A DNA stretch of 51,094 nt from DRYM01 sp964526225 (lineage in GTDB: Archaea > Thermoproteota > Thermoprotei_A > EX4484-217-1): assembly GCA_964526225.1 (NCBI GenBank), contig CAZGLL010000011.1, positions 1 through 51,094 on the forward strand, written 5' to 3'. A program made the position numbers and the translations under genes. Below the pieces are notes generated by a model. That model ran no database searches. It was not told the origin of the DNA and saw nothing but the letters and a program-made list of their open reading frames with translations. Shown piece by piece: positions 42,347-49,332 of this stretch (its first letter is position 1; the number at the start of each line of letters is the position of its first letter).

Positions 42347-44329
42347 GTGAAAAACAAATACCTAATGATCAATGCTTCTAAAGAGAAAATAAGTGTTGGA
42401 GAACTAGATCGGGAAGACGTTATAGGCCCTATAAGTTGGGGGCTATACTGCCACTTGGAAAAATACGGTAGCCACGGTTACGACGTCTTCGACGAACACA
42501 ATGTTCTATGTTTCGGAGCTGGAAAACTTGCTTGGAGCGAAATCTACGGTACAAGAAGGCTTGTTTTCACATTTAGATCGCCGCTTTGGGGAGGATTCTT
42601 CCTTTCAAGCATGGGCGGCGCAGCATACGTTTTCAGACACTTAGGAGTAGATTTTGCAGCAATTGAAGGTAAAGCAAAGGAACCACTAATTGTAGCTCTA
42701 AAATCCGATGTTAACGGGAACATCGAAGCAAAATTTGAAAGCATGTCAGAGGAAAAACTTCTCGAAATATACAGGGGATATAAGGGCAAAGCGGGAGCAT
42801 TCGCGTTAATAGAATATGTTGCTGAAAAATACGGTAAATGGTACATGGAAACCAAGGCGCCAATGAGAATAATAGCTGTCGGTCCAGCATCTGTTTTCAC
42901 AAGGAATGGAGCATTAGTATCTTATGCTTCAAGAGACACTAAATTTACCAGTAAACCGGTTGAGTTCTCAGCTAGGGGAGGTCCAGGTTCAGTACTTTAT
43001 AGAGCACATAAGGTTGCCGCAATAGTTTTCGGAGGAAACTATATTAAGAAGCCTAAATTCCCCAAATCAGACCTCTCCAACTTCAAAGTTCTCAACGAGG
43101 TCTTCACCAAATACCTAGGTAAACCGATGAACCAAGTAATAATGGATGCTACAGTGAAGTACCGCTACGATCCTAAAACAAAAACTGGAGGAACCTTCGG
43201 AAATGACTACGCATACTATAACGGATTAAACCCGACATTTAACTGGACATATATTTACTGGGGTCGTGAGGAAAGAACAAGATTCTATAAGGAAGTTCTT
43301 GAGAAGACATATCTTGAACCGTTCAATAAGGAGGCTATTGAGAAGAAACAGTGGAGGACATGTGATGAACCATGTACTGCTGTTTGTAAGAAAATGTATA
43401 AAGGATACAAGGTAGACTATGAACCATACTGTTCATCAGCTGCTGATGCTGGAGTTCTAGATTTAGATGCAGCAACAGAAGTTGTTGATTTAGTTGATGC
43501 GATAGGTTTCGACGCAATAGAGTTTGGAAACACGGTGTCATGGGTTATGGAGCTTCTGGCTAAGGGAATGCTTAAGCCTGATGAAGTAGGTGCTCCAGCA
43601 AAACCGTACTTCGACCATAAACTATTCTACGATCTATCTAAGGTAAGGGAGCTTTCAGAACACAACGCTAAAATAGTTAAGGAGCTAGCTTGGAAAATAG
43701 GCTTTGGCGAAGGAGAAATACCCAAGCTAATAGGCGAAGGAATTAGAAGAGCAGCCTTCAAACTAGAGGAAATGTTTAGCGAAAGAATGAAGGATGTAAG
43801 GTTCAGAGACCTAGCAATATATGTTCCATTCGGCCCGGACGGAAGCCTTACACCAGCAATGTACTGGGGTCCTGGAAACATAGCTCCAATACCAATAATT
43901 GGAAAGTATCTCACGTACTACCACGGAATATTTGTTGAACCAGAAGCATTAGCTGAGAAAGCAATTGGAAGAGCAATCAAGGAGCTATACTCTGAGGAAG
44001 GTGGTCTCTGCAGATTCCATAGGGGATGGGCTGAGAAAATACTTCCAAAACTATACTATGAAGCATTCGGCATAGAAGTGGACTTCGATCTTCACGGTAA
44101 AAAGCTGCTTCAGAAGATGATAGAGTATGATAAGAAAGCAGGGTATAAGCCGGTTTTCTGGGAAAGCAAGAAAGTACTAGACTACTTTATACTATCAGCT
44201 CAGGAGTACGGAGCAGAACAATGGTTTGAAAAGCTAAGGAAAGAAGGCGTTGAAGCAGCTAAAGAGTATTGGCTAAGATTCCTTAGGAAGGAGGAGGAAA
44301 TACTGGAAATGAGCTGGGAAATAGAGTAG
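42347..44329 (+). CDS. Aldehyde ferredoxin oxidoreductase family tungstoenzyme
   Basis: A tungsten-bis-pterin enzyme oxidising an aldehyde to acid with ferredoxin. The GTG at 42347 is preferred since GGAGGGAG lies 11 bases upstream, while the GTG at 42338 is too close. Family blocks are SPLWGGFFLSSMGGAAYVF, AAIEGKAKEP, MRIIAVGPAS, FSARGGPGSVL and the iron-sulfur region. The first three cluster cysteines are C339, C343 and C347, spaced C-x3-C-x3-C, while AOR has C-x2-C-x3-C; the fourth is C555 in GGLCRFH. The physiological aldehyde is unknown. ModA-like and MoaD-like genes nearby fit cofactor supply. Confidence 0.9.
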   Translation: MKNKYLMINASKEKISVGELDREDVIGPISWGLYCHLEKYGSHGYDVFDEHNVLCFGAGKLAWSEIYGTRRLVFTFRSPLWGGFFLSSMGGAAYVFRHLGVDFAAIEGKAKEPLIVALKSDVNGNIEAKFESMSEEKLLEIYRGYKGKAGAFALIEYVAEKYGKWYMETKAPMRIIAVGPASVFTRNGALVSYASRDTKFTSKPVEFSARGGPGSVLYRAHKVAAIVFGGNYIKKPKFPKSDLSNFKVLNEVFTKYLGKPMNQVIMDATVKYRYDPKTKTGGTFGNDYAYYNGLNPTFNWTYIYWGREERTRFYKEVLEKTYLEPFNKEAIEKKQWRTCDEPCTAVCKKMYKGYKVDYEPYCSSAADAGVLDLDAATEVVDLVDAIGFDAIEFGNTVSWVMELLAKGMLKPDEVGAPAKPYFDHKLFYDLSKVRELSEHNAKIVKELAWKIGFGEGEIPKLIGEGIRRAAFKLEEMFSERMKDVRFRDLAIYVPFGPDGSLTPAMYWGPGNIAPIPIIGKYLTYYHGIFVEPEALAEKAIGRAIKELYSEEGGLCRFHRGWAEKILPKLYYEAFGIEVDFDLHGKKLLQKMIEYDKKAGYKPVFWESKKVLDYFILSAQEYGAEQWFEKLRKEGVEAAKEYWLRFLRKEEEILEMSWEIE

Positions 44330-44342
44330 AATTGTCCTAACT

Positions 44343-44711
44343 TTACTTAGCAATCTCTTTTAACAATTTCTCAACATTTTCTAAAACATATTTAGCATAG
44401 TTCAGAGCTTCTACAGCATCCTCTCTAGTATAGAGTTCTTCAGGAGGAACAAGAGCTTCCTCATCACCGTACATGGCGAGTTCTCTTTCCTTCCTCAGCT
44501 TTCTCGAAATAGAGGCTAGCTTATCTATTATATTTGAGAACCACTCAGGAAACCGTTTCTTTTCCCTTTTAAGAACAGGGCCCACATCATGCCATTTAGG
44601 AGGTTCAACACCTACAAGCCTCAGCGAAGCCTTAAGGGCGAGCTTGACAGCTTCCTGAGACTGCCTAATAACGTATGGATAGTTTCCTCTGTTCAACGCC
44701 TTGACAGAGTT
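44343..44711 (-). pseudogene. HEPN-domain protein, 5'-truncated by the TnpB element
   Basis: The reading frame NRGNYPYVIRQSQEAVKLALKASLRLVGVEPPKWHDVG (pattern only) is a HEPN domain entered about 20-30 residues in. The normal first helix and start codon are missing. In frame, homology continues upstream only through SVKAL, then a stop lies next to the TnpB stop codon. The best available start is a TTG at 44696. HEPN proteins of this type pair with the small nucleotidyltransferase found beyond the element at 46236. Together they were probably one toxin-antitoxin-like operon before insertion. Confidence 0.7.
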
Positions 44712-44715
44712 TTAA

Positions 44716-45840
44716 TTACTTTCTATGATTTCTAATTACTTTTAATCCTCTATATGCTATCATGTATGCACTCGCCATGTGTTTGTCTAGCCCTTTCTTC
44801 CTCATAATCTGCTTATGGGTTACGCTACTACTTGTCTCCTTAGGATTGACCAGCACTATTATGAATCCTAGCTTCAATGCTTTAATGACTCCATGAACAA
44901 GTACTTGCTTCTTCGGAAACTTCGCTATCTTACGGTTAGCATAGGGATTGCTTGTGAACCTCTTATATTTTATTCTTGTTAAGTCCTCGAATACTACGTA
45001 ATCCACACCTATCCTCCTGCACCGCATCAAAGCTTTGGTTAAGGCGTTAAGTCTTACATGTTTAGCTTTTTCTCTGGGAAAGCCGTGAGATATTGTTTCA
45101 CTATACCAGAAAGTCTTCACGGCAACCATGTTTCTATCACCATTTAAAACTGCCACGTTGATCCTATCACTATTAACGTCAAAACTTGCAACCAAGCCAT
45201 AGCCTTTAGGTTTAGGTGTCGACAAATATTTCAAGTATATCCGTAGTGGTACTTGTACGTGTATTCTAGGATATTCCCTAAAACTAATTACAGTACCATA
45301 TCCCTCCTTTCTCTTATTTGCTAATTCTATTAGCTCCTTCAGTAACGGGATGTACTCCTCTCCGAAGAATGCTTTAGCCTCAATCCATGAGCCATCCCAA
45401 GGATACTTAATTAAAACTTCAAAGTAACTATCTTTTGGCATTAGTTTGATGTTCCTATTGCCTCTATCCCATTTATTGCCACGACTAGCAATCCAGAACC
45501 TACGTATATCAGCTAATACCTTATTCTTACCAAGATTTTCCTCGTAGAACCTAATGTTCTCCGCAATTGCTTTAGCATTCTTGAAGGCTGTTTCAAGATA
45601 TACATAGTTTGGTAATATATTGTAGAGTATTTTAGTAACTTCTTTGTGGGTACATCCTCCCCATATAAGGTTTAGCGACTTCCTAACGACAGATGCGTAA
45701 GTCCTCGCTAACCTAACGAGCTTCATGTGGTCTGGTGGGCTATCTATTGCTAGCTTACCATTTACGGTCACGAACCTGAAGTTTTCTAATGCTCTTGGAT
45801 TGTCAGCTATTACCTTACCAGCTATCTGGTACAATAACAT
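44716..45840 (-). CDS. tnpB: TnpB-family RNA-guided nuclease homologue (zinc-finger-less)
   Basis: 374 residues. The RuvC triad is visible: D221 in VASFDVNSDRINVAV, E285 in VVFEDLTRIK and D352 in GLDKHMASAYMIAYRG. The target-nucleic-acid zinc finger that normally interrupts the last two motifs (two CxxC pairs) is missing; VNPKETSSSVTHKQIMRKKG joins them directly. The ATG overlaps the AbrB-fold gene by 26 bases and has AGAGGTTA upstream. All catalytic acids are intact, so it may be active. TnpB proteins cut DNA guided by an RNA from the element. Confidence 0.88.
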   Translation of the reverse strand: MLLYQIAGKVIADNPRALENFRFVTVNGKLAIDSPPDHMKLVRLARTYASVVRKSLNLIWGGCTHKEVTKILYNILPNYVYLETAFKNAKAIAENIRFYEENLGKNKVLADIRRFWIASRGNKWDRGNRNIKLMPKDSYFEVLIKYPWDGSWIEAKAFFGEEYIPLLKELIELANKRKEGYGTVISFREYPRIHVQVPLRIYLKYLSTPKPKGYGLVASFDVNSDRINVAVLNGDRNMVAVKTFWYSETISHGFPREKAKHVRLNALTKALMRCRRIGVDYVVFEDLTRIKYKRFTSNPYANRKIAKFPKKQVLVHGVIKALKLGFIIVLVNPKETSSSVTHKQIMRKKGLDKHMASAYMIAYRGLKVIRNHRK

Positions 45841-45976
45841 GTACTATAACCTCTCTCCCATGTAGATGCTTTATCTTCTCAACAACCTCCTTCGGTATCG
45901 ATATCGAGTACCTCGGACTTCCGTACTTATCATAACCAGCACTAATCACCCTAGACTTAAACACGTAATGCTCCAA
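45815..45976 (-). CDS. Small AbrB/SpoVT-fold DNA-binding protein coupled to TnpB
   Basis: 53 residues. KYGSPRYSISIPKEVVEKI followed by GREVIVHVIV is the swapped-hairpin AbrB/MazE pattern. The TTG start at 45976 is favoured because GAGGTG ends eight bases upstream; an in-frame TTG at 46009 would begin inside the inverted repeat of the promoter. Overlap with tnpB implies coupled translation. It may repress the element's divergent promoter, where an inverted repeat flanks the TATA box, or act as a targeting accessory. Confidence 0.72.
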   Translation of the reverse strand: MEHYVFKSRVISAGYDKYGSPRYSISIPKEVVEKIKHLHGREVIVHVIVPDSW

Positions 45977-46000
45977 TGATGTAGCACCTCTATTAAATGA

Positions 46001-46033
46001 TAGTAGCAATAAAACTTATAAATGTTACTACTA
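46001..46033. promoter_or_regulatory. Shared divergent promoter with inverted-repeat operator
   Basis: TAGTAGCAA (46001-46009) and TTACTACTA (46025-46033) are inverted copies with one mismatch, 15 bases apart. Between them CTTATAAAT (46015-46023) has a symmetric TTATAA core. Rightward, its expected start site at about 46045 coincides with the first base of the structured RNA. Leftward, about 45992 gives a short leader with the GAGGTG of the AbrB-fold gene. The layout suggests autoregulation of both transcripts by the AbrB-fold protein. Confidence 0.55.
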
Positions 46034-46045
46034 ACATTACATTAT

Positions 46046-46262
46046 GAGGGCTGGGTAGACGATCCAATGAGGAGACAGAAGTAAGGATGAAACCCAGCCC
46101 TATGAAGCTCTACCTTCGCTCAAGGGGGTCTACCAGAGCAATGCAGGAGGCTAAGGCAATGAAGCTAGACTCCCGAAGAGCGGGGGTAGAGTGAAGACAA
46201 GGGTGATGAAGGCGAGTCACTAAAAACAATTAAAGCTAATTAGAAGTGACGATGAAGCCCGA
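46046..46262 (+). ncRNA. Putative structured element RNA, divergent from tnpB
   Basis: Much more GC-rich than its flanks and without a credible frame. Stems seen: GGGCTGGGT 46048-46056 with ACCCAGCCC 46092-46100 (nine perfect pairs); GCTCT 46107-46111 with AGAGC 46135-46139; GGAG-g-CTA with TAG-a-CTCC around 46146-46173; CCCG 46172-46175 with CGGG 46181-46184. The hexamer ATGAAG recurs at 46102, 46159, 46206 and 46252 in single-stranded positions. The purine-rich loops argue for the plus strand as sense. It ends at the likely element border, where an RNA guide would be copied from flanking DNA. Known TnpB guide RNAs lie at the 3' side of tnpB on the same strand, so orientation is unusual. Confidence 0.5.
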
Positions 46263-46577
46263 ACCCTCCTCAGGTGTTTTAATTATGGGTGAGAAGGAAA
46301 TGTAGTAGCCTTTGTCGAAGAGTGTGCTTAGGTCCTTTTCCAGTTTCTCCTCGGCTTTCTCGAAAAGCTCAACCCTTCTAAACCTCCCCTTAGGCAGGTT
46401 CCTAACTACCAGTAGAAGGTCTATGTCACTATCTCTCCTATAATCGCCTCTAGCAACGCTTCCGAAAACAACAAGTGAAACAAGGTTTTCTCCGAAAACC
46501 TCCAAGAGAAAGCTTAGAAGTTTACCTAAAACACTACGGTAAGGCTCATCTAGGCTCTCTAAACCCTTCCTCCACAC
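46236..46577 (-). pseudogene. Minimal nucleotidyltransferase (MNT), 3'-truncated
   Basis: The N-terminal 100 residues are a Pol-beta-fold nucleotidyltransferase: VVFGSVARGDYRRDSDIDLLLVV contains GS-x9-D-x-D. After SPIIKTPEE the family sequence stops and GSGFIVTSN plus a stop follow from element DNA; about 50 C-terminal residues are missing. The start is GTG at 46577. The usual HEPN partner is on the other side of the TnpB element. The catalytic core is intact, so residual activity cannot be excluded. Confidence 0.7.
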
Positions 46578-46752
46578 CTAAACCTCCACCAAATACAGCT
46601 ATAGAGTTTCGGCAGGAATTTTTCTAAGAAATACTTGTACTTAGTGGTTCTTAAGAGAATACTCTGTTTTCTAGGGAAACACAGAACATGCTCCTCTTCT
46701 AGGCGTGGAAAGTTTATCTTCACGTTTGGGAATAGTGTGTAGTGGTGCTATT

Positions 46753-47244
46753 GTGGAGGAAACAATTGTTTTACGCGGTAGGATTGCTAGGAATATTAGG
46801 GAGAAAGCAGCAAAACTAGGTGTAAGCATTGACGAGTACGTGGTTGAACTGCTTACTCAAATCCTTGACCCTAAGACTAAGGCAATAGAGTATATTGAAG
46901 TTGCCGAGGAACTCCTTAAGGAGGCTCTTGAAGAATTAGAGAAGGATAATGTAAGGCAGGCGGCAGAGAAACTATGGGGTGCAGGGGCTTTAGCTATTAA
47001 AGCACATGCTTACTGGAGGGAAAGAAGGAGACTTAGCAACCATGGTGAACTATGGGAGTATAAGAGAGGTCTTGAGGAAGAATTTGGCGAATGGGTTAGT
47101 GACGCATGGGCTCAAGCCAACACAATGCACATATGCTTCTACGAAGGCTGGTGTGCAAGGAAAGACGTTGAAAACGCCTATAAGAGAATAGAGAAGCTGG
47201 TTAAGGAAATAGCTTCCAAAATTAAGGAGAAAAACTTGTCCTAA
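46753..47244 (+). CDS. PaREP1/HEPN-like family protein
   Basis: A helical protein of the PaREP1 family, abundant in hyperthermophilic Thermoproteota. The N-terminal segment ARNIREKAAKLGVSIDEYVVELLTQIL looks like a ribbon-helix-helix part. EKLWGAGALAIKAHAYWRERRRLSNHGELW is the PaREP1/HEPN core, with the R-x4-6-H region. GTG at 46753 is preferred as the conserved sequence begins there; GTG at 46705 is an alternative. Function is unknown; relation to HEPN RNases suggests a defence or toxin role. Confidence 0.75.
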   Translation: MEETIVLRGRIARNIREKAAKLGVSIDEYVVELLTQILDPKTKAIEYIEVAEELLKEALEELEKDNVRQAAEKLWGAGALAIKAHAYWRERRRLSNHGELWEYKRGLEEEFGEWVSDAWAQANTMHICFYEGWCARKDVENAYKRIEKLVKEIASKIKEKNLS

Positions 47245-47261
47245 AAACCTGTTCAATCTCC

Positions 47262-47283
47262 CTAAAGGAACAATGTTCTTTAG
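47262..47283 (+). terminator. Hairpin after the PaREP1 gene
   Basis: CTAAAGGAACA and TGTTCTTTAG pair over ten bases with one bulged G and a one-base separation. It lies 18 bases past the PaREP1 stop. It could be a 3' end structure. A related AAGGGAACAA sequence recurs near 48826 after the second VapC gene. Confidence 0.3.
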
Positions 47284-47432
47284 AGGAAACGAAGCCGAAG
47301 AGAGCAGGAGTTAGTTTCTAAGACTTAAACCATACTTCCTAATGAACCTTTATTCTCCCCTACGAACTAAGATGTTATTTTATGGAAATTTTAAATATGT
47401 TTAAATGTAAATGTAAACACGGTGCAAGCTTC

Positions 47433-47648
47433 ATGGTTAAAACAATAACAATAACCGATGAAGCATATGAAGCCCTAAAGCGTATGAAAAGCGGGAACGA
47501 GAGCTTCTCCTCTCTTATACTTAGACTCATAAGGTCGAAGAAGGGGAAGTTAAGCTCTCTTGCAGGTAAATGGAGTAAAATAAGCGACAATGAATTAGAG
47601 AAGGTGCTTAGGGAATTACATGAGGTATGGAGCAAATGGCATGCTTAA
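47433..47648 (+). CDS. vapB: VapB-type antitoxin
   Basis: 71 residues: TITITDEAYEALKRMKSGNESFSSLILRLI is the DUF217/RHH-like archaeal VapB head, and the C-terminal helix ends in ELHEVWSKW, which would wrap the toxin. I start at the ATG at 47433; the 17 upstream residues to 47382 look non-family. The TATA-like TTTAAATAT near 47391 fits a short leader. The PIN toxin overlaps its end by 13 bases. Confidence 0.8.
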   Translation: MVKTITITDEAYEALKRMKSGNESFSSLILRLIRSKKGKLSSLAGKWSKISDNELEKVLRELHEVWSKWHA

Positions 47649-48049
47649 CGTTAGATACAGATATTTTAGTGGATTTACTAAGGGGTAGAAAAAAGGCTGC
47701 TACCGTTATTGAAATGTTTGAAAAATCCTTAGAAAGGCTCAATACGACAGTAATAAACCTTTTCGAACTATACTATGGAGCTTACAGGCTTGGCTCAGCA
47801 GACGAAATAGCTGCTGTAAGAGAACTGGAGAACACATTAGAAATACTTCAACTAACACCTAAAATAGCTGAAATAGCAGGGAAAGAACTAGCAAAACTAG
47901 CTAAACAAGGAAAGCTAATAGACATCAGAGATCTATTAATAGGGATAATAGCCAGGGAAAACAAATGCACATTAGTCACAGGCAATATTAAACATTTTGA
48001 AAGAATAAGCGAGCTAAACATACTTAACTGGAAAAACATAACTACCTAA
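47636..48049 (+). CDS. vapC: VapC-type PIN-domain toxin RNase
   Basis: 137 residues with the PIN acidic cluster: D in LTLDTDILVDLL, E in NLFELYYGA, D in DIRDLLIGIIA and the TGNIKHF strand. TGAGGTA precedes the ATG at 47636; a second ATG at 47627 abuts the ribosome site. PIN toxins cleave RNA and are held by the cognate VapB. The overlap with the antitoxin gene is typical. Confidence 0.9.
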   Translation: MACLTLDTDILVDLLRGRKKAATVIEMFEKSLERLNTTVINLFELYYGAYRLGSADEIAAVRELENTLEILQLTPKIAEIAGKELAKLAKQGKLIDIRDLLIGIIARENKCTLVTGNIKHFERISELNILNWKNITT

Positions 48050-48108
48050 AAGAAGATAAAATGATAATGTTTCATAGGTTAGCAAATTCAACTAAGTAAT
48101 TACAGCGT

Positions 48109-48155
48109 TAAGTAACAGTACTGTTACTTATTTTGGTAAACCTTTTATGGTTTAC
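48109..48155 (+). promoter_or_regulatory. Operator-promoter of the second VapBC module
   Basis: A 22-base perfect palindrome with half-site TAAGTAACAGT spans 48109-48130. Next to it GTAAACC (48136-48142) and GGTTTAC (48149-48155) form a second inverted repeat enclosing CCTTTTATGG, a probable TATA element. GGTGGT at 48174-48179 is the ribosome site of the TTG at 48186. VapBC complexes usually repress their own promoter through such palindromes. Confidence 0.6.
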
Positions 48156-48185
48156 TATGCCTAGTATTATTACGGTGGTTTACTT

Positions 48186-48416
48186 TTGAGTGAGGTTGTT
48201 AGTTTCAAAGTTCCTCGCGAAGTAAAGCTTAAGATGAAGAAGCTGGAGAAATACGTTAACTGGTCTGAGGAACTAAGAAAATTCCTTATTAAACGCGTTG
48301 AAGAGTTAGAAAGGGAGATAAATTTTAGAGAGGTTTTAGAAAAACTAAAAAACACTGGAAGTGTTGAAGAAGGTTTCTCAGTAAAGTCTGTGAGGGAAGA
48401 TCGTGATAGTTATTGA
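48186..48416 (+). CDS. vapB: VapB-type antitoxin (second module)
   Basis: 76 residues starting with TTG after GGTGGT. VVSFKVPREVKLKMKKLEKYVNWSEELRKFL fits an archaeal RHH-type VapB head, followed by a charged helix ELEREINF and a toxin-binding tail. It overlaps the PIN gene by 14 bases. It is a different antitoxin type from the first module, so cross-talk is unlikely. Confidence 0.82.
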   Translation: MSEVVSFKVPREVKLKMKKLEKYVNWSEELRKFLIKRVEELEREINFREVLEKLKNTGSVEEGFSVKSVREDRDSY

Positions 48417-48801
48417 CGCATCAGCTCTCGCATCATTCATTCTTCTAGAACCAGGCTGGGAGAGGATAGCTCCCTACATTAAACATTGCATGTCAGTTGA
48501 CCACGTAGTTAAGGAGGTAACCAATACAATATGGAAAGCATACATTACTGAAAGGATTTCTAGGAAAGACGCTGAGGAAAAACATAGGGCACTAATGAGG
48601 CTCGTAGGAGTTAACATTAAGCTCTATAGTGAAGAACAGGTTATCTCAGATGCCTTTAAGCTCTCAATGAAATTGAAACTGCCAATATACGATACACTAT
48701 ACATAGCATTAGCTAAAAAACTAAAACTGCCGCTACTAACACTAGATCTTAAGCAAAAGAGAAAAGCTGAAGAAGCAAATGTAAAAACAATTACACCATA
48801 A
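48403..48801 (+). CDS. vapC: VapC-type PIN-domain toxin (second module)
   Basis: 132 residues. PIN acidic residues are D5 in IVIDASALASF, E in VVKEVTNTIWKA, D in IYDTLYIALA and D in LLTLDLKQ. The start is GTG, inside the antitoxin gene. The order antitoxin then toxin and the operator upstream make a complete module. Confidence 0.9.
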   Translation: MIVIDASALASFILLEPGWERIAPYIKHCMSVDHVVKEVTNTIWKAYITERISRKDAEEKHRALMRLVGVNIKLYSEEQVISDAFKLSMKLKLPIYDTLYIALAKKLKLPLLTLDLKQKRKAEEANVKTITP

Positions 48802-48891
48802 TATACCGTAAAATGCTTCATTCCTTAAGGGAACAATTTTTAATATTCTGATAAACTAAATGAATATTTCAGTACTAAGTGGCTGTAAAGT

Positions 48892-49332
48892 ATGAGAATT
48901 AAGCTTGGAGTTAGCGATATAGTAGCTGCAATGCTTCTCCTACTAATAGTTGTAGCTGTAGGTACATCACTCTACCTATACCTTTACTCAAGAGCAATAG
49001 CATATCAGCAATCGGTTTCTCAAGAACTAATAGCTGAAGAAATAAGGTCGAAACAGCAATTAGCAATACTACTCGTACACGGAAACTCAACATCACAGGA
49101 AATACAGGAAATAACGGTAATAGTTGCTTCAGGAGAAGCCTCAGTAGAAATAAACGCAATCTACGTTAACGAAACATTAGCTTCAACAGAAACCATCACG
49201 GTAAATCCGGAGTCTGTGGTAGAGATAAGAGTGCAAAGCCCCATAGCCCTTTCCTCAGGGGACGTAGTTAAGGTTAAAATAGTTTATGCGGGGGGTTACT
49301 TAAACGTTGAAGCGTCCGGTGAAGTCACATAA
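48892..49332 (+). CDS. Archaeal pilin/archaellin-like protein (class III signal)
   Basis: 146 residues. MRIKLG before VSDIVAAMLLLLIVVAVG is a class III signal peptide cut before the hydrophobic helix that forms the filament core. The rest is a Thr/Val/Ser beta domain (EITVIVASGEASVEINAIYV). Such proteins assemble into pili or are carried by the pilus machinery to the surface. The next gene overlaps it by 26 bases and has a similar N-terminus. No ATPase or membrane-platform gene is within view. Confidence 0.78.
   Translation: MRIKLGVSDIVAAMLLLLIVVAVGTSLYLYLYSRAIAYQQSVSQELIAEEIRSKQQLAILLVHGNSTSQEIQEITVIVASGEASVEINAIYVNETLASTETITVNPESVVEIRVQSPIALSSGDVVKVKIVYAGGYLNVEASGEVT

Larger units (their letters stand above)
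44712..46262 (-). mobile_element. TnpB-type (IS605/IS1341-like) element with AbrB-fold gene and divergent structured RNA
   Basis: Boundaries are inferred from where the HEPN frame (about 44711) and the nucleotidyltransferase frame (about 46262) lose their family sequence. Content is tnpB and a small AbrB-fold gene on the minus strand, and a structured segment at the other end read on the plus strand. No Y1 transposase TnpA is present. TTCTAATTACTTTTAAT at 44730-44746 resembles, inverted, 46229-46245 (15 of 17 matching), which may be end structure. About 80-90 host residues are missing overall, so insertion was accompanied by deletion or recombination. Confidence 0.7.

Noticed and set aside
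46203..46220. Box C-like GTGATGA suggesting a C/D-box guide RNA
   Set aside because: No matching D box (CTGA) at a suitable distance and no C'/D' pair; it fits better as part of the structured element RNA.
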